Source of the DNA: Micromonospora echinaurantiaca | GTDB taxonomy: Bacteria; Actinomycetota; Actinomycetes; Mycobacteriales; Micromonosporaceae | Direction of reading: 5' to 3' | Length of the DNA stretch: 64,000 nt | NCBI RefSeq assembly: GCF_900090235.1 | Contig: NZ_LT607750.1 | Location: 2,554,501-2,618,500 of the forward strand | Program-made: the position numbers and the translations under genes | In this document: piece by piece, positions 35,767-44,196 of the stretch | Layout of the letters: every line of letters begins with the position of its first letter | Numbering within the stretch: position 1 is the stretch's first letter | Notes under the pieces: model-generated | The model's input: only the letters and a program-made list of their open reading frames with translations | What the model was told of the DNA's origin: nothing | Databases searched by the model: none

Positions 35767-36941
35767 CGGGAACCTCCGGAGTTGTCAGGGGCGGACGCCT
35801 GGTCCACCGCGGTGCGCCACGCCGGGCCGTACCAGTGCTTGCCCAGCCCTTCGTGGTGCAGCTGACCGGCGTGGTAGCCGGCCCGGGCCAGCGCCCCCGC
35901 CGAGTACGACACCATCTCGTCGGAGCCGCACACGTACACGTGCCGGGACCGCCAGTCACCGTCGGCCAGCGCCCGGTCCACCGCGTGCACGAACTCCCCC
36001 GGCCGCTGCAGGTCCGTGCCCACCACGTAGGTCACCGTCAGCCACGGGTACGACGACGCCAGCTTGTCGATCGCGTCGTTGTCGTAGAACTCGGTGCGCG
36101 AGCGGGCCCCCACGTACAGGTCGACCTTGCGCCGGGAACCCTCGGCCGCCACCTGCTCCACCAGCGCCTTCACCGGCGCCCAGCCGGTGCCGCTGGCCAA
36201 CAGCAGCAGATCCGCCGACCCGGCCGACCACAACGACAACCGGTCACCCACCGGCGCGGCCAGGTGGAGCTGGTCACCCACCGCGCACCCGTACACCAGC
36301 CGCGACGACACCGCCCCGCCGGGCGCGGCGCGGACGTGCAACTCCAGGGTGCCGTCCGCGCGCGGCGCGTTCGCCGGCGAGTAGTACCGCCAGGACCGCA
36401 CCGACGGGTGGGACACCCCGATCGACTGGCCCGGCGTGAACGGCAGCAGGTACTGCGGACGCAGCGTCAGCACCGCCACGTCGAACGCTCGCCGCTCGTG
36501 CCCGATGACCTCCGCCACCCACCACGGTGGGTTGACCGCCTCGGCGGCCTGCGCGGCCTCGATCATCACCTGCGACACCAGCCCGTACGCGCCGGCCCAG
36601 TCCTGGGCCAGCTCGTCGGTCCACTGCTCGCCGAGGAAGTGCTGCAGCGTCGCCAGCAGCGCCTCCCCGACCGCCGGGTAGTGCTCCGCGCGCACCGCGA
36701 ACTTGCGGTGATCGGCGCCGAGATCCTGGAGGAACCCGACCAGCCGGTCCACCTGGTCCACGTTGGACACGATGTGCCCCAGCGCGGTGACCAGCCGGTC
36801 ACGCTGCCCCGCCATGTTCGTCGGAAACATCTGCCGGGTCTCGGGGTGAGCCAGGAACAGTGTGGAATAGAAGTAGAGCGGAACCTGATCGCCGTGCGCG
36901 GCGACCAGGGACCAGCTCTGCTTGAGCCGGGCGGCGTCCAC
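35763..36941 (-). CDS. flavohaemoprotein-type globin/oxidoreductase
   Basis: This 392-residue protein joins a globin domain (about 1-135) to an FAD/NAD oxidoreductase module (about 150-380), as in NO dioxygenases. B10 Tyr is in FYSTLF (near 25) and the proximal His is His78 in DHRKFAVRAEHYPAVGE. The reductase has RSWRYYSPAN for FAD, the NAD-binding GTGWAPVKALV near 250-260, and YVCGSDEMV near the end. NO detoxification is the usual role. The truncated haemoglobin gene is immediately upstream (2 bases) and the DivIVA gene overlaps downstream. No NsrR-like gene is adjacent. Confidence 0.92.
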   Translation of the reverse strand: MDAARLKQSWSLVAAHGDQVPLYFYSTLFLAHPETRQMFPTNMAGQRDRLVTALGHIVSNVDQVDRLVGFLQDLGADHRKFAVRAEHYPAVGEALLATLQHFLGEQWTDELAQDWAGAYGLVSQVMIEAAQAAEAVNPPWWVAEVIGHERRAFDVAVLTLRPQYLLPFTPGQSIGVSHPSVRSWRYYSPANAPRADGTLELHVRAAPGGAVSSRLVYGCAVGDQLHLAAPVGDRLSLWSAGSADLLLLASGTGWAPVKALVEQVAAEGSRRKVDLYVGARSRTEFYDNDAIDKLASSYPWLTVTYVVGTDLQRPGEFVHAVDRALADGDWRSRHVYVCGSDEMVSYSAGALARAGYHAGQLHHEGLGKHWYGPAWRTAVDQASAPDNSGGSR

Positions 36942-36943
36942 GC

Positions 36944-37342
36944 TCAGGCGCTCGCCGGGTTCCCGCTGGCCACCACCTGGTCCTGCACCTGCCCCAGCAC
37001 CACCTGCACGTCGGCGATGATGTCGCCGGGCACACCGAGCTCGGTCAGCGTCACGGTCAGGTGCTCCCCCACCTTGACGTAGTGCTCCACCGGGATCCGC
37101 AGCGGCTGGTGCGCCTCGGCCAGGCTCCGCCCGGCGTACTCGTTCGGGCCACCCAGCACCACGGTCAGCATCAACGCCAGATGCCGGCGCTGCCCCGGCA
37201 TGTCCACATCGGTGAAGTAGCCGGCCAGTTCCGGGTCGGCCAGCACCCGGTCGTAGAACAGGTCGACGGCGGCCTTGACCGAGGTGGCGCCACCGATGCG
37301 CTCGTAGTGGGAGGCGGGCGCGGTTTCTTCCGTAACCGTCAC
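36944..37342 (-). CDS. glbN: group 1 truncated haemoglobin
   Basis: This 132-residue 2-on-2 globin has YERIGGATSVKAAVDLFYDRVLADP at the start, with the distal B10 Tyr30, PGQRRHLALMLTVVLGGP, and the proximal His78 in EAHQPLRI. It is a group 1 (GlbN/trHbN-like) protein that binds oxygen and NO, commonly as an NO dioxygenase. It leads an operon with a flavohaemoprotein, which could supply electrons. A palindrome GCGTGAC-N12-GTCACGC lies about 110 bases upstream (37450-37475) and may be a regulatory site. Confidence 0.93.
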   Translation of the reverse strand: MTVTEETAPASHYERIGGATSVKAAVDLFYDRVLADPELAGYFTDVDMPGQRRHLALMLTVVLGGPNEYAGRSLAEAHQPLRIPVEHYVKVGEHLTVTLTELGVPGDIIADVQVVLGQVQDQVVASGNPASA

Positions 37343-37987
37343 GGTCGTTCCTTCCGATCTGGAGGGGTTCGCGCGGGGCTGGCGCGCTGGGGCAGCGGTC
37401 GGCCGGCGCGCATCAGCGCCGCCGCAGGCGACACCGCACCGGGGCGACCGCGTGACGGACGATAGCGCGTCACGCCGTCGCGGTCATCGCCCCCCTATCG
37501 GATTCCCGACACTCTCCACTACCCACCGTGACAATCAGATCAGGTCGCCACCTCCACACTGGGCAATCGACAATATACACAGAGTCATCGTCGACGTGTC
37601 CGCGGCACCCACCGCATTCCACCGCGGACCGGCCCCAACGCGCCCACACCCGCCGCTGACCACCACAGACACCCGGACGGCCGATCGTCCGAGCTGCCTC
37701 ATCCGACCCGGCAACCCGACCTCAACCGCAGCGACGCCCCCGCACACCGAACGGCCAGCCGCCCACCGACCCCGCCGCCAGGGACACGCAGCGTCACCAC
37801 GAAATATGCAACACTTTCGGCGCGTCGCTCGTGCCGCACGTCACAACCGCGCCCGACCAGCGCAGCTCGACCGTCGGGAAGCACCCACCGCACGGCCACC
37901 AGAAACACCCGACCAGCCCAGACGACCCCGCGCCTCGGACGGCCACCAGGGCGGCGTGTCAGCGCCACCCCACCGCGAGGGACCCGC
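37343..37987. other. 645-bp gene-poor gap upstream of the globin operon
   Basis: I see no gene. It is less GC-rich than its neighbours around 37,500-37,640, and its open frames are C-rich shadows. It contains the globin promoter region with the palindrome at 37450-37475 and then runs to the end of the MerR gene at 37988, which is on the same strand and ends there. Confidence 0.5.
37450..37475. promoter_or_regulatory. inverted repeat upstream of the globin operon
   Basis: GCGTGAC (37450-37456) and GTCACGC (37469-37475) are exact inverted copies with a 12-nt spacer, 108 bases before the truncated haemoglobin start. The GTGAC/GTCAC half-sites resemble CRP/FNR-family boxes, but that family's normal spacing is 6, so the assignment is uncertain. 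Confidence 0.4.
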
Positions 37988-38584
37988 TCAGCCGGCCCGC
38001 CGCCGCGCCCGCCGCGCCGCCAACTCGTCCCCCACCGCGTCCGACGCCGCCACCGCCGACTCCGGACCCGGTGTTACCGCCGCCGGCTCCGCCGGCAGAT
38101 GCGACAGCGAACCCTGGATCTCCTTGAACGCCCCACCGATCGCGATGCCGAACACGCCCTGGCCGCCCTGCAACAGGTCGACCACCTCCTCCGGCGACCG
38201 GCACTCGTACACCGTCGTCCCATCGGAGATCAACGTGATGCCCGCCAGATCCCCCACCCCACGCGAGCGCAACGCCTCGATCGCCTTCCGGATGTTCTGC
38301 AACGACACCCCGGCGTCCAACAGCCGCTTCACGACCTTCAGGACCACCAGGTCCCGGAACGAGTACAACCGCTGCGTGCCCGAACCCGAGGCGTCCCGCA
38401 CACTCGGCACCACCAGCCCGGTACGCGCCCAGTAGTCCAACTGGCGGTAGCTGATCCCCACCGCGTGGCAGGCCGTCACCCCCCGGTAGCCCACCGAACC
38501 GTCACCGTCCGTCGCCACCCCCGGCGGCGCCGCACCCGGCTCGTCCAGTTCCCTACCCGGATCGGGATCTCGCGGCTCGTGCAT
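37988..38584 (-). CDS. MerR family regulator (Rv1830-like)
   Basis: This 198-residue protein has a MerR winged helix (GVTACHAVGISYRQLDYWARTGLVVPSVRDASGSGTQRLYSFRDLVVLKVVKRLLDAGVSLQNIR, about 35-98) and a C-terminal part with SDGTTVYECRSPEEVVDLLQGGQGVFGIAI, which matches my memory of M. tuberculosis Rv1830 nearly word for word. The family regulates growth-related genes; no metal-binding Cys array is present. ATG 38584 follows GGGGAGG. It ends the conserved block running from pgsA. Confidence 0.92.
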   Translation of the reverse strand: MHEPRDPDPGRELDEPGAAPPGVATDGDGSVGYRGVTACHAVGISYRQLDYWARTGLVVPSVRDASGSGTQRLYSFRDLVVLKVVKRLLDAGVSLQNIRKAIEALRSRGVGDLAGITLISDGTTVYECRSPEEVVDLLQGGQGVFGIAIGGAFKEIQGSLSHLPAEPAAVTPGPESAVAASDAVGDELAARRARRRAG

Positions 38585-38789
38585 CCGGACAACCTCCCCG
38601 CCAGTGCGGTGACACGTCGTTTCCGGGACGTGCACCCCTCGACACGGCAACCCTATAGCCGCCCTCGGGGGTTACCGCGCAGGAACCGTCGCGACACGCC
38701 GCGCAGCCACGGGAAAGATCACCCACACCGCCGGGACATCACCCACAGTGACCCCGGCCGCCCACACACAGCCGCCCACCGGCAGCCGG

Positions 38790-39254
38790 TCAACCCGCGA
38801 AATCCTCCGGACGCACCTGCTCCAGGAACTCGCGGAACTTCTCCACCTCGTCCTCCTGCTCGTCCGGGATCACGATCCCCGCCTCACTGAGGACCTGCTC
38901 GGCACAACGAATGGGCGCACCCACCCGCAACGCCAACGCGATGGAATCGCTCGGCCGCGCCGACACCCGCACCCCGTCACCGATCAACAGATCGGCGTAG
39001 AAGACGTTCTCCTTCAACTCGGTGATCTCCACCGCCCGCAACGGCGCCTTCAACGCCGCCAACACGTCCCGCAGAAGGTCATGAGTCAACGGCCGGGCCG
39101 GCTTGACCCCCTGCTGCTCGTAGGCGATCGCCGTCGCCTCGACCGCGCCGATCCAGATCGGCAAGTAGCGGTCCCCCTCGACCTCCCTGAGCAGGACGAT
39201 CGGCTGGTTGCTGGGCAGCTCCACCCGAACCCCGACCACGCTCAGCTCGCGCAC
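38790..39254 (-). CDS. bifunctional nuclease (DUF151, Rv1829-like)
   Basis: This 154-residue protein is a bifunctional nuclease-family member (DUF151/BFN). RELSVVGVRVELPSNQPIVLLREVEGDRYLPIWIGAVEATAIAYEQQGVKPARPLTHDLL and SARPSDSIALALRVGAPI are the two family signatures. Plant homologues have DNase and RNase activity; the bacterial role is unproven. GTG 39254 is chosen because GGAGG lies 5 nt before it; the longer frame to 39341 is not conserved. The acidic end EDEVEKFREFLEQVRPEDF is typical. It is between two MerR genes, as in M. tuberculosis. Confidence 0.93.
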   Translation of the reverse strand: MRELSVVGVRVELPSNQPIVLLREVEGDRYLPIWIGAVEATAIAYEQQGVKPARPLTHDLLRDVLAALKAPLRAVEITELKENVFYADLLIGDGVRVSARPSDSIALALRVGAPIRCAEQVLSEAGIVIPDEQEDEVEKFREFLEQVRPEDFAG

Positions 39255-39427
39255 CGCCGCCTCCGTGTCGTTGTCACCTACGCCGCACCGCGCCCTTCCC
39301 TGCACGGTACACGGACCGCGACACGGCCGTCCCACGCGCAATCCGCACCACGCCCGCGCCAGAAAGGGGTTACCCCGGCAAGCCTACGACACGCTTCCCG
39401 GGACAGATCTTTCCGCACACCCGCCGG

Positions 39428-40183
39428 TCACCGGCCCAACGTCGACCGCAACCCCACCCGCACCAACGCCGCGTGCAACTGCTGAGACAACGCCACCAAC
39501 TCCCGCGCCGTCTCCGCCGCCCGCGCCCGCGCCGCCGGATCACTCTGCCGCGCCAACGGCGCCACCAACTGCGCGAACAGACCGACCTCCCGATCCGCCG
39601 CCGTCCGGTAACCCCGCAGATGCCGCGGCTGGAACCCGTACGCCGCCAGCCCCGCCACCGCCCGCGCGATGATCAACGCATCACCGTCGTACCAGCCCGG
39701 CGGATCCGACACCACCAACCCGAGCCGCTCCAACTCCGCCAACGTCGACTCGTCGATCCCGCTGCGCGCCACCAGATCGGCCCGACCGAGCCGCACCTCC
39801 GACGACTCGGCCGGCGCCGGCGACTCCCGCCCCGGCACCTCGCCACCAGGACCCACCGCCACCAACGTCGGCCGCTGCCGACCCGGCGCCTCCCCGGTCG
39901 CGTCCCACTGCGCCAACTGCTCACGGATGACCCGCAACGGCAGGTACTGGTCCCGCTGCGCGGTCAGCACGAACCGCAACCGCGCCACATCGTCCCAGCT
40001 GAACTTCCGGTAACCCGACGCCGTACGCTGCGGCTCCACCAGACCCTCGGCCTCGAGAAACCGCAACTTCGAAATCGTGACGTCCGGAAAATCCACCCGC
40101 AACTGCGCCAGCACCTCACCGATGCTCATCAACGGTTGCGCGCGCGCCGCCCCCGGCGACGTCGAGGCCGCAGGCTCGTTCAC
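39428..40183 (-). CDS. ftsR: MerR-like regulator FtsR (Rv1828-like)
   Basis: This 251-residue protein has the N-terminal MerR-type domain MSIGEVLAQLRVDFPDVTISKLRFLEAEGLVEPQRTASGYRKFSWDDVARLRFVLTAQRDQYLPLRVIREQL (about 19-88) and a second winged helix-like domain (about 130-200). It is orthologous in layout to M. tuberculosis Rv1828 and Corynebacterium FtsR, which activates ftsZ. The GTG start overlaps the FHA gene stop (GTGA), so it is coupled to the FHA protein. Confidence 0.93.
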   Translation of the reverse strand: MNEPAASTSPGAARAQPLMSIGEVLAQLRVDFPDVTISKLRFLEAEGLVEPQRTASGYRKFSWDDVARLRFVLTAQRDQYLPLRVIREQLAQWDATGEAPGRQRPTLVAVGPGGEVPGRESPAPAESSEVRLGRADLVARSGIDESTLAELERLGLVVSDPPGWYDGDALIIARAVAGLAAYGFQPRHLRGYRTAADREVGLFAQLVAPLARQSDPAARARAAETARELVALSQQLHAALVRVGLRSTLGR

Positions 40184-40632
40184 CCCCGGCCGGCCTCCCC
40201 CTCCGGGCGCGGACCGGCGATGAACACCACCCGGAACTTGCCGATCTGCACCTCGTCACCATTGCTCAACGTGGCCGCCTCGACCCGCTCCCGGTTCACG
40301 TACGTGCCGTTCAGGCTGCCCACGTCCCGCACCGTGAACGTGCCACCGTCCCGGTGGAACTCCGCGTGCCGCCGCGACACCGTCACGTCGTCCAGGAAGA
40401 TGTCACTGTCCGGATGCCGGCCACTGGTCGTCACATCGTGATCCAACAGGAACCGGGCACCAGCGTTCGGACCCCGCCGGACCACCAGCAGCGCCATCCC
40501 CGGCGGCAACGAACCGGACATCCGGCTCGGCACCACATCGGTGTCCGGCCCCTCCAGCACTTCGTCGAGCGAGCCGAGATTGAGCGTCGAAGTGACGTCG
40601 AGTGGGGGGAACTCGTCGCCTGGGCGCGTCAT
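40180..40632 (-). CDS. garA: FHA-domain protein of GarA/OdhI type
   Basis: This 150-residue protein is the GarA/OdhI metabolic regulator: a short flexible N-terminus and an FHA domain (about 46-140) with GRHPDSDIFLDDVTVSRRHAEF (Gly71-Arg72, Ser86-Arg-Arg-His89) and SLNGT (106-110). In relatives, the phosphorylated N-terminal ETTS motif binds the protein's own FHA domain and releases 2-oxoglutarate dehydrogenase and glutamate dehydrogenase. Here the corresponding stretch reads LDVTSTLNL (11-19), lacking the ETTS form; Thr14 and Thr16 are the only nearby threonines. The gene is coupled to ftsR downstream. Confidence 0.93.
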   Translation of the reverse strand: MTRPGDEFPPLDVTSTLNLGSLDEVLEGPDTDVVPSRMSGSLPPGMALLVVRRGPNAGARFLLDHDVTTSGRHPDSDIFLDDVTVSRRHAEFHRDGGTFTVRDVGSLNGTYVNRERVEAATLSNGDEVQIGKFRVVFIAGPRPEGEAGRG

Positions 40633-40846
40633 GGGACCACCTCACGGATCTGTTCGGTCGGCGTCGGGTGATGGCGGGTCTGGCCGCCGGGCCAATGAAC
40701 ACCCGGCGGCTGGCTCCCCGTGCCCGGAAAGGCGCTTCCGCGACGCTCAACTATTGGGTTCTCGGTCGACTGGGCGAGCCTAGCCAGCGCCGAAATGCAG
40801 GGCAACCGGACGCGCGGACTCGACAGGCGCGCCGGCTCGGGCACAC

Positions 40847-41227
40847 TCAGCTCTCGGTGAGCTCGCGATACGCGCCCGCGGACAGCAGCGCGTCGACCGC
40901 CGCCGGATCGTCCGGGGTGATCTCCACCAACCAACCCGCACCGTACGGGTCAGTGTTGATCACCTCAGGGGTGTCGCCGAGCGCCTCGTTGCGCGCCGCC
41001 ACCGTACCGCTGACCGGGGCGTAGATCTCCGACACACTCTTGGTCGACTCGATCTCACCCATCGACTCACCAGCAGCCACCGCCGTACCCGCCTCGGGCA
41101 GCTGGACGTACACGATGTCACCCAGCGCGTCCTGCGCGAAATGGGTGATGCCGACCCGGACAGGGCCGCCGTCGCCACCGGACACCCACTCGTGCTCAGC
41201 GGTGTAACGCAGATCCTCAGGAATCAC
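40847..41227 (-). CDS. gcvH: glycine cleavage system H protein
   Basis: This 126-residue lipoyl protein shuttles the aminomethyl group between the P-, T- and L-proteins of glycine cleavage. The lipoylation site is Lys63 in ESTKSVSEIYAP, and the fold is complete from MIPEDLRYTAEHEWV to a C-terminal helix. It lies in the pgsA-MerR block as in mycobacteria, away from gcvP (28739), which has its own riboswitch. No riboswitch is visible before gcvH. The 214-bp gap downstream to the FHA gene suggests a separate promoter for the FHA/ftsR pair. Confidence 0.97.
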   Translation of the reverse strand: MIPEDLRYTAEHEWVSGGDGGPVRVGITHFAQDALGDIVYVQLPEAGTAVAAGESMGEIESTKSVSEIYAPVSGTVAARNEALGDTPEVINTDPYGAGWLVEITPDDPAAVDALLSAGAYRELTES

Positions 41228-41283
41228 CAGACGCGTCCCTCATCCATCGGTGCACCGGGCGAACCCGGTGCCGGCCGCGCCGG

Positions 41284-42291
41284 TCAGGAGACCGGACGGG
41301 CGTGTTCCAGCTTGATCGGCGCGTGCAGCGCCGAAACCTCGGCAGCCTCACGATCCTCAACGATCACGTTACCGCCGTCGCTCGCCACCGACGCCACCAC
41401 CCCACCGGGAATGTTCAACGCCGTACGCATCGTCGCCGGATCACCGATCACCGTGATCGTGTACGGACCCGTCAACCGCCGCCCGTCCACGATCAACGAC
41501 CCGTTCTCCCCATCCAGGAAGAACGTCGACGCGATGATCCGCACCGTCGCCCGATCCCCACCGGAGATCTGCATCGCCTCCGCGCCGGCACCCCGCAACT
41601 CCTGCACCGCGTCCAGCACCCGCGACGCCGAGATCGGCTTGCCACCCGGGACGAACCGCACCGACAACCCCGGCCCCGTCGCCGGCAACGTCCCCGCCAG
41701 GATCCCCAGCTCGTCCGCCCGCCGGGTCGCCTCCTCCAACGCCGCCTGGCGCCCCTGCTCACCCGACTGCAACTGCCGCTGGCTCTCCTCCAGCGACTCG
41801 ATGTCCTGCCGCAACCGGTTCGTCCGCGAATCCAGGTCGTACAGGATCCGGACCAGGTCCTCCTGCCGGGTCGCCGCCAACGTCGGATCCGTCGACGTCG
41901 TCTTCAACTGCACCACCAGGGTGAAGCCCAGCAACGCCAACAGCACCGCGATCATCACCCCGGCCGAGCTCAGCCGCGCCCGCACCGACCGCACCGACCC
42001 GGCGCCCGCCACCGGCGCACCGACGTCCCCGCCCGGCTCACCGGCGCTGGCCGCCGACCCGTCGACGGCCGCGGCGCTCGCCCGGCTCAGATCCACCGTC
42101 GCCGCCTCACCGGCGGCATCCTCCGCCGGCGGCCCGTCCTCCCGCTCCGCCGGCCGCGGCGCCAACGGACTCAGCTCGTCCGGATCCGGCGCCTCCGGCC
42201 GCGGATCCGGCTCCCCCGCCGGCCCCGACGGACGCGGCGGACCCGCCGGCTGCGGCCAGCCGGTCCCCGTCTCGGTGTGCTCGTCGCTCAT
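41284..42291 (-). CDS. DUF881 family membrane protein (Rv1825-like)
   Basis: This 335-residue protein has a ~100-residue cytoplasmic Pro/Glu/Ala-rich N-terminus, one membrane helix (about 110-129, GVMIAVLLALLGFTLVVQL), a coiled coil (about 140-190, NRLRQDIESLEESQRQLQ) and the DUF881 domain (about 195-325; ELRGAGAEAMQISGGDR, SLIVDGRRLTGPYTITVIGDP). DUF881 proteins are placed at the envelope with cell-division genes; the function is not known. It ends 56 bases before the gcvH start. The Pro-rich tail suggests a partner-binding linker. Confidence 0.93.
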   Translation of the reverse strand: MSDEHTETGTGWPQPAGPPRPSGPAGEPDPRPEAPDPDELSPLAPRPAEREDGPPAEDAAGEAATVDLSRASAAAVDGSAASAGEPGGDVGAPVAGAGSVRSVRARLSSAGVMIAVLLALLGFTLVVQLKTTSTDPTLAATRQEDLVRILYDLDSRTNRLRQDIESLEESQRQLQSGEQGRQAALEEATRRADELGILAGTLPATGPGLSVRFVPGGKPISASRVLDAVQELRGAGAEAMQISGGDRATVRIIASTFFLDGENGSLIVDGRRLTGPYTITVIGDPATMRTALNIPGGVVASVASDGGNVIVEDREAAEVSALHAPIKLEHARPVS

Positions 42292-42302
42292 CGCCTGTAA
42301 AC

Positions 42303-42635
42303 CTACGCCCGGAACAGGTGCCGGCGGATCGCCGCGACGTTTCCGAAGATCCGCACCCCCAGCACGACCACCACACCGGTGGACAACTGACCACCCACGC
42401 CCAACTGGTCACCCAGGTACACGATCAGACCCGCCACCAGCACGTTCGAAATGAACGACACCACGAACTGCTTGTCGTCGAAGATCCGGTCGAGCTTCGC
42501 CCGCACGCCGCCGAACACCGCGTCGAGCGCCGCTACCACCGCGATCGGCAGGTACGGCTGCAACGCCGCGGGCACCGTGGGGTCGAGCCACACCCCGAGC
42601 ACCACCCCGGCGAGCAACGCCAGCACCGCGATCAT
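42303..42635 (-). CDS. small basic membrane protein (DUF1290, Rv1824-like)
   Basis: This 110-residue protein is the SBP/DUF1290 family member usually found between two DUF881 genes. Three hydrophobic segments are visible, MIAVLALLAGVVLGVWL, a middle YLPIAVVAALDAVFGGVRAKLD, and FISNVLVAGLIVYLGDQLGVGGQLSTGVVVVLGVRIFGNVAAIRRHLF. The start ATG overlaps the stop of the upstream DUF881 gene (ATGA). Its role is unknown, but the fixed order DUF881-SBP-DUF881 suggests one complex. Confidence 0.93.
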   Translation of the reverse strand: MIAVLALLAGVVLGVWLDPTVPAALQPYLPIAVVAALDAVFGGVRAKLDRIFDDKQFVVSFISNVLVAGLIVYLGDQLGVGGQLSTGVVVVLGVRIFGNVAAIRRHLFRA

Positions 42636-43561
42636 CGACCACCTCCGGAGGGGCTGAGGGGCGTCCGGGAACCGGACGGCTGGACACCGGTGGCCGACCC
42701 GGACGGCGTCGGACTCACCGAAGGCTCCGCGTAGCGTAGCTGCGGCTCCGGCGCCGCCGGCAGGGTGAGGTCGTCGACCTTGCGCACCCCGAACGACAAC
42801 CCGGTCGTCTTGGCAACCTCACGCATCAGCAACGCCGACCGGCTCTCGTCGAACCGGCGCTTCATCGACCCCGGGCCGATCGCCGACACCTCGTACGGCC
42901 CGGTAACCGGCCGGAAGTCCACCAGGATCGCCTCACCGGCCGAGCGGATCGTCGACGTCGCCGTCAACCGCTGACCGTTGATCGCGATCGCCTCCGCACC
43001 TGCGCTCCACAGGTCGTTCGCCACCGCCTGCAGGTCGCTGTAGAGCACCCGCGGCGGCCCGGCGCCGGCCCCGGTCACCGCGTCCTGCTTCCCCGGCGCA
43101 TCCGCCAGCCGCACCACCACGCCGTCGCCGCGCACCCGCCCCATCCCGGTGCCCGCCTCCAGGTCCCGCAGCCGGGCCGCCTGCGACCCGCTCAGCGCCA
43201 GCTCGCGCTGCCGGGCGACCTCCTCGCGCAGCTGGTCCGCCCGGACCGCCAGCCGGTCCGCCTCGGCCTGCCGCTCCTTGATCTGGGCCACCAGCCCGGA
43301 GCGGGCCTGGCTGCGCCCCGGCTCGTCGGCCAGCGTCTGCTTGTACGCCACCGCGAACAGGAACCCGAGCAGCACCAGGACGACCAGGCTCACCGACCGG
43401 GCCGACCAGCCGCGCCACCCCGACGGCGGCCCGCTCTCGCGGCGATGCGCCGCCGCGTCCAGGTAGCCGGGATCGAGCGGGTTGCGGAACAGCTCGGTGA
43501 GGAAGTCCGGGGCGTACACCCGGTCGGCGCGGCCCTGGCCCTCCCGCGGCGTGCCGGTCAC
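42632..43561 (-). CDS. DUF881 family membrane protein (Rv1823-like)
   Basis: This 309-residue protein has one membrane helix (about 54-73, SLVVLVLLGFLFAVAYKQ), a long coiled coil (about 85-130, AQIKERQAEADRLAVRADQLREEVARQRELAL) and a DUF881 domain (about 135-270) with DLQAVANDLWSAGAEAIAINGQRLTATSTIRSAGEAILVDFRPVTGPYEVSAIG. A Ser/Pro-rich tail follows. GTG 43561 overlaps the pgsA stop (GTGA), and the stop overlaps the SBP start, so the three genes are translationally linked. It is a paralogue of the protein at 41284. Confidence 0.93.
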   Translation of the reverse strand: MTGTPREGQGRADRVYAPDFLTELFRNPLDPGYLDAAAHRRESGPPSGWRGWSARSVSLVVLVLLGFLFAVAYKQTLADEPGRSQARSGLVAQIKERQAEADRLAVRADQLREEVARQRELALSGSQAARLRDLEAGTGMGRVRGDGVVVRLADAPGKQDAVTGAGAGPPRVLYSDLQAVANDLWSAGAEAIAINGQRLTATSTIRSAGEAILVDFRPVTGPYEVSAIGPGSMKRRFDESRSALLMREVAKTTGLSFGVRKVDDLTLPAAPEPQLRYAEPSVSPTPSGSATGVQPSGSRTPLSPSGGGR

Positions 43562-44196
43562 GCGCCCGCTCCCCCGGCCCGCACCGCGGTGACCAACTGG
43601 CGCGCCTGCACCACGTAGAGCGCGCCGGCCACCCAGTAGAGCACCAGCCCCCACCACGCCAGACCCCAGCCGACCGGGCCGGCGACCGCAGCCGCCCCCG
43701 GCACCGCCGACGCCAGCAGCAGCACCGGGAACGCGGCCAGCAGCAGGAACGTAGCGGTCTTGCCGACGTAGTGCACCGGAGGCGGCCCGTACCCGTAGCG
43801 GCGCAGCACCGCCAGCGAGCCGACCAGCAGCAGCTCCCGGGCCAGCAGCGCGGCGGTGAACTGCCAGGGCACCACCTCACGCGCGGTGAACCCGAGCAGC
43901 GTGGCGAGGATGTAGAGCCGGTCGGCGAACGGATCGAGCAGCTCACCGAGCCGGCTCACCTGGCCCAGCCGGCGGGCGATCCAGCCGTCCACCCAGTCGG
44001 TGGTGCCGCCCACGGCCAGCACCACGATCGCCGCCACGTCGGCGCGGGCGACCAGCAGCAGGTAGAGGAAGAGCGGCACGCCGAGCAGCCGCACGAAGCT
44101 GATCAGGTTGGGCAGGGTGAGGACCCGGTCGCCGGGAGCCGGATCGGTGCCGCCCGAGGCCCCCGGATGCGCTGCCCCAGCCGGCCGACGCGACAC
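43558..44196 (-). CDS. pgsA: CDP-alcohol phosphatidyltransferase (PgsA-like)
   Basis: This 212-residue membrane enzyme transfers a CDP-diacylglycerol phosphatidyl group to a polyol, as in phosphatidylglycerophosphate synthase. The defining motif DGx2ARx8Gx3Dx3D is complete: Asp70-Gly71, Ala74-Arg75, Gly84, Asp88 and Asp92. Four to five membrane helices follow. GTG 44196 is chosen for the GGAGGAGG just upstream; the longer frame to 44442 is low-complexity. M. tuberculosis has pgsA2 in the same place; whether the acceptor is glycerol-3-phosphate is not proved. It heads the block. Confidence 0.92.
   Translation of the reverse strand: MSRRPAGAAHPGASGGTDPAPGDRVLTLPNLISFVRLLGVPLFLYLLLVARADVAAIVVLAVGGTTDWVDGWIARRLGQVSRLGELLDPFADRLYILATLLGFTAREVVPWQFTAALLARELLLVGSLAVLRRYGYGPPPVHYVGKTATFLLLAAFPVLLLASAVPGAAAVAGPVGWGLAWWGLVLYWVAGALYVVQARQLVTAVRAGGAGA

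Noticed and set aside
37452..38435. A 327-codon plus-strand frame covering the globin-MerR gap
   Set aside because: It runs antisense into the well-supported MerR gene and is Arg/Pro/Thr-rich.
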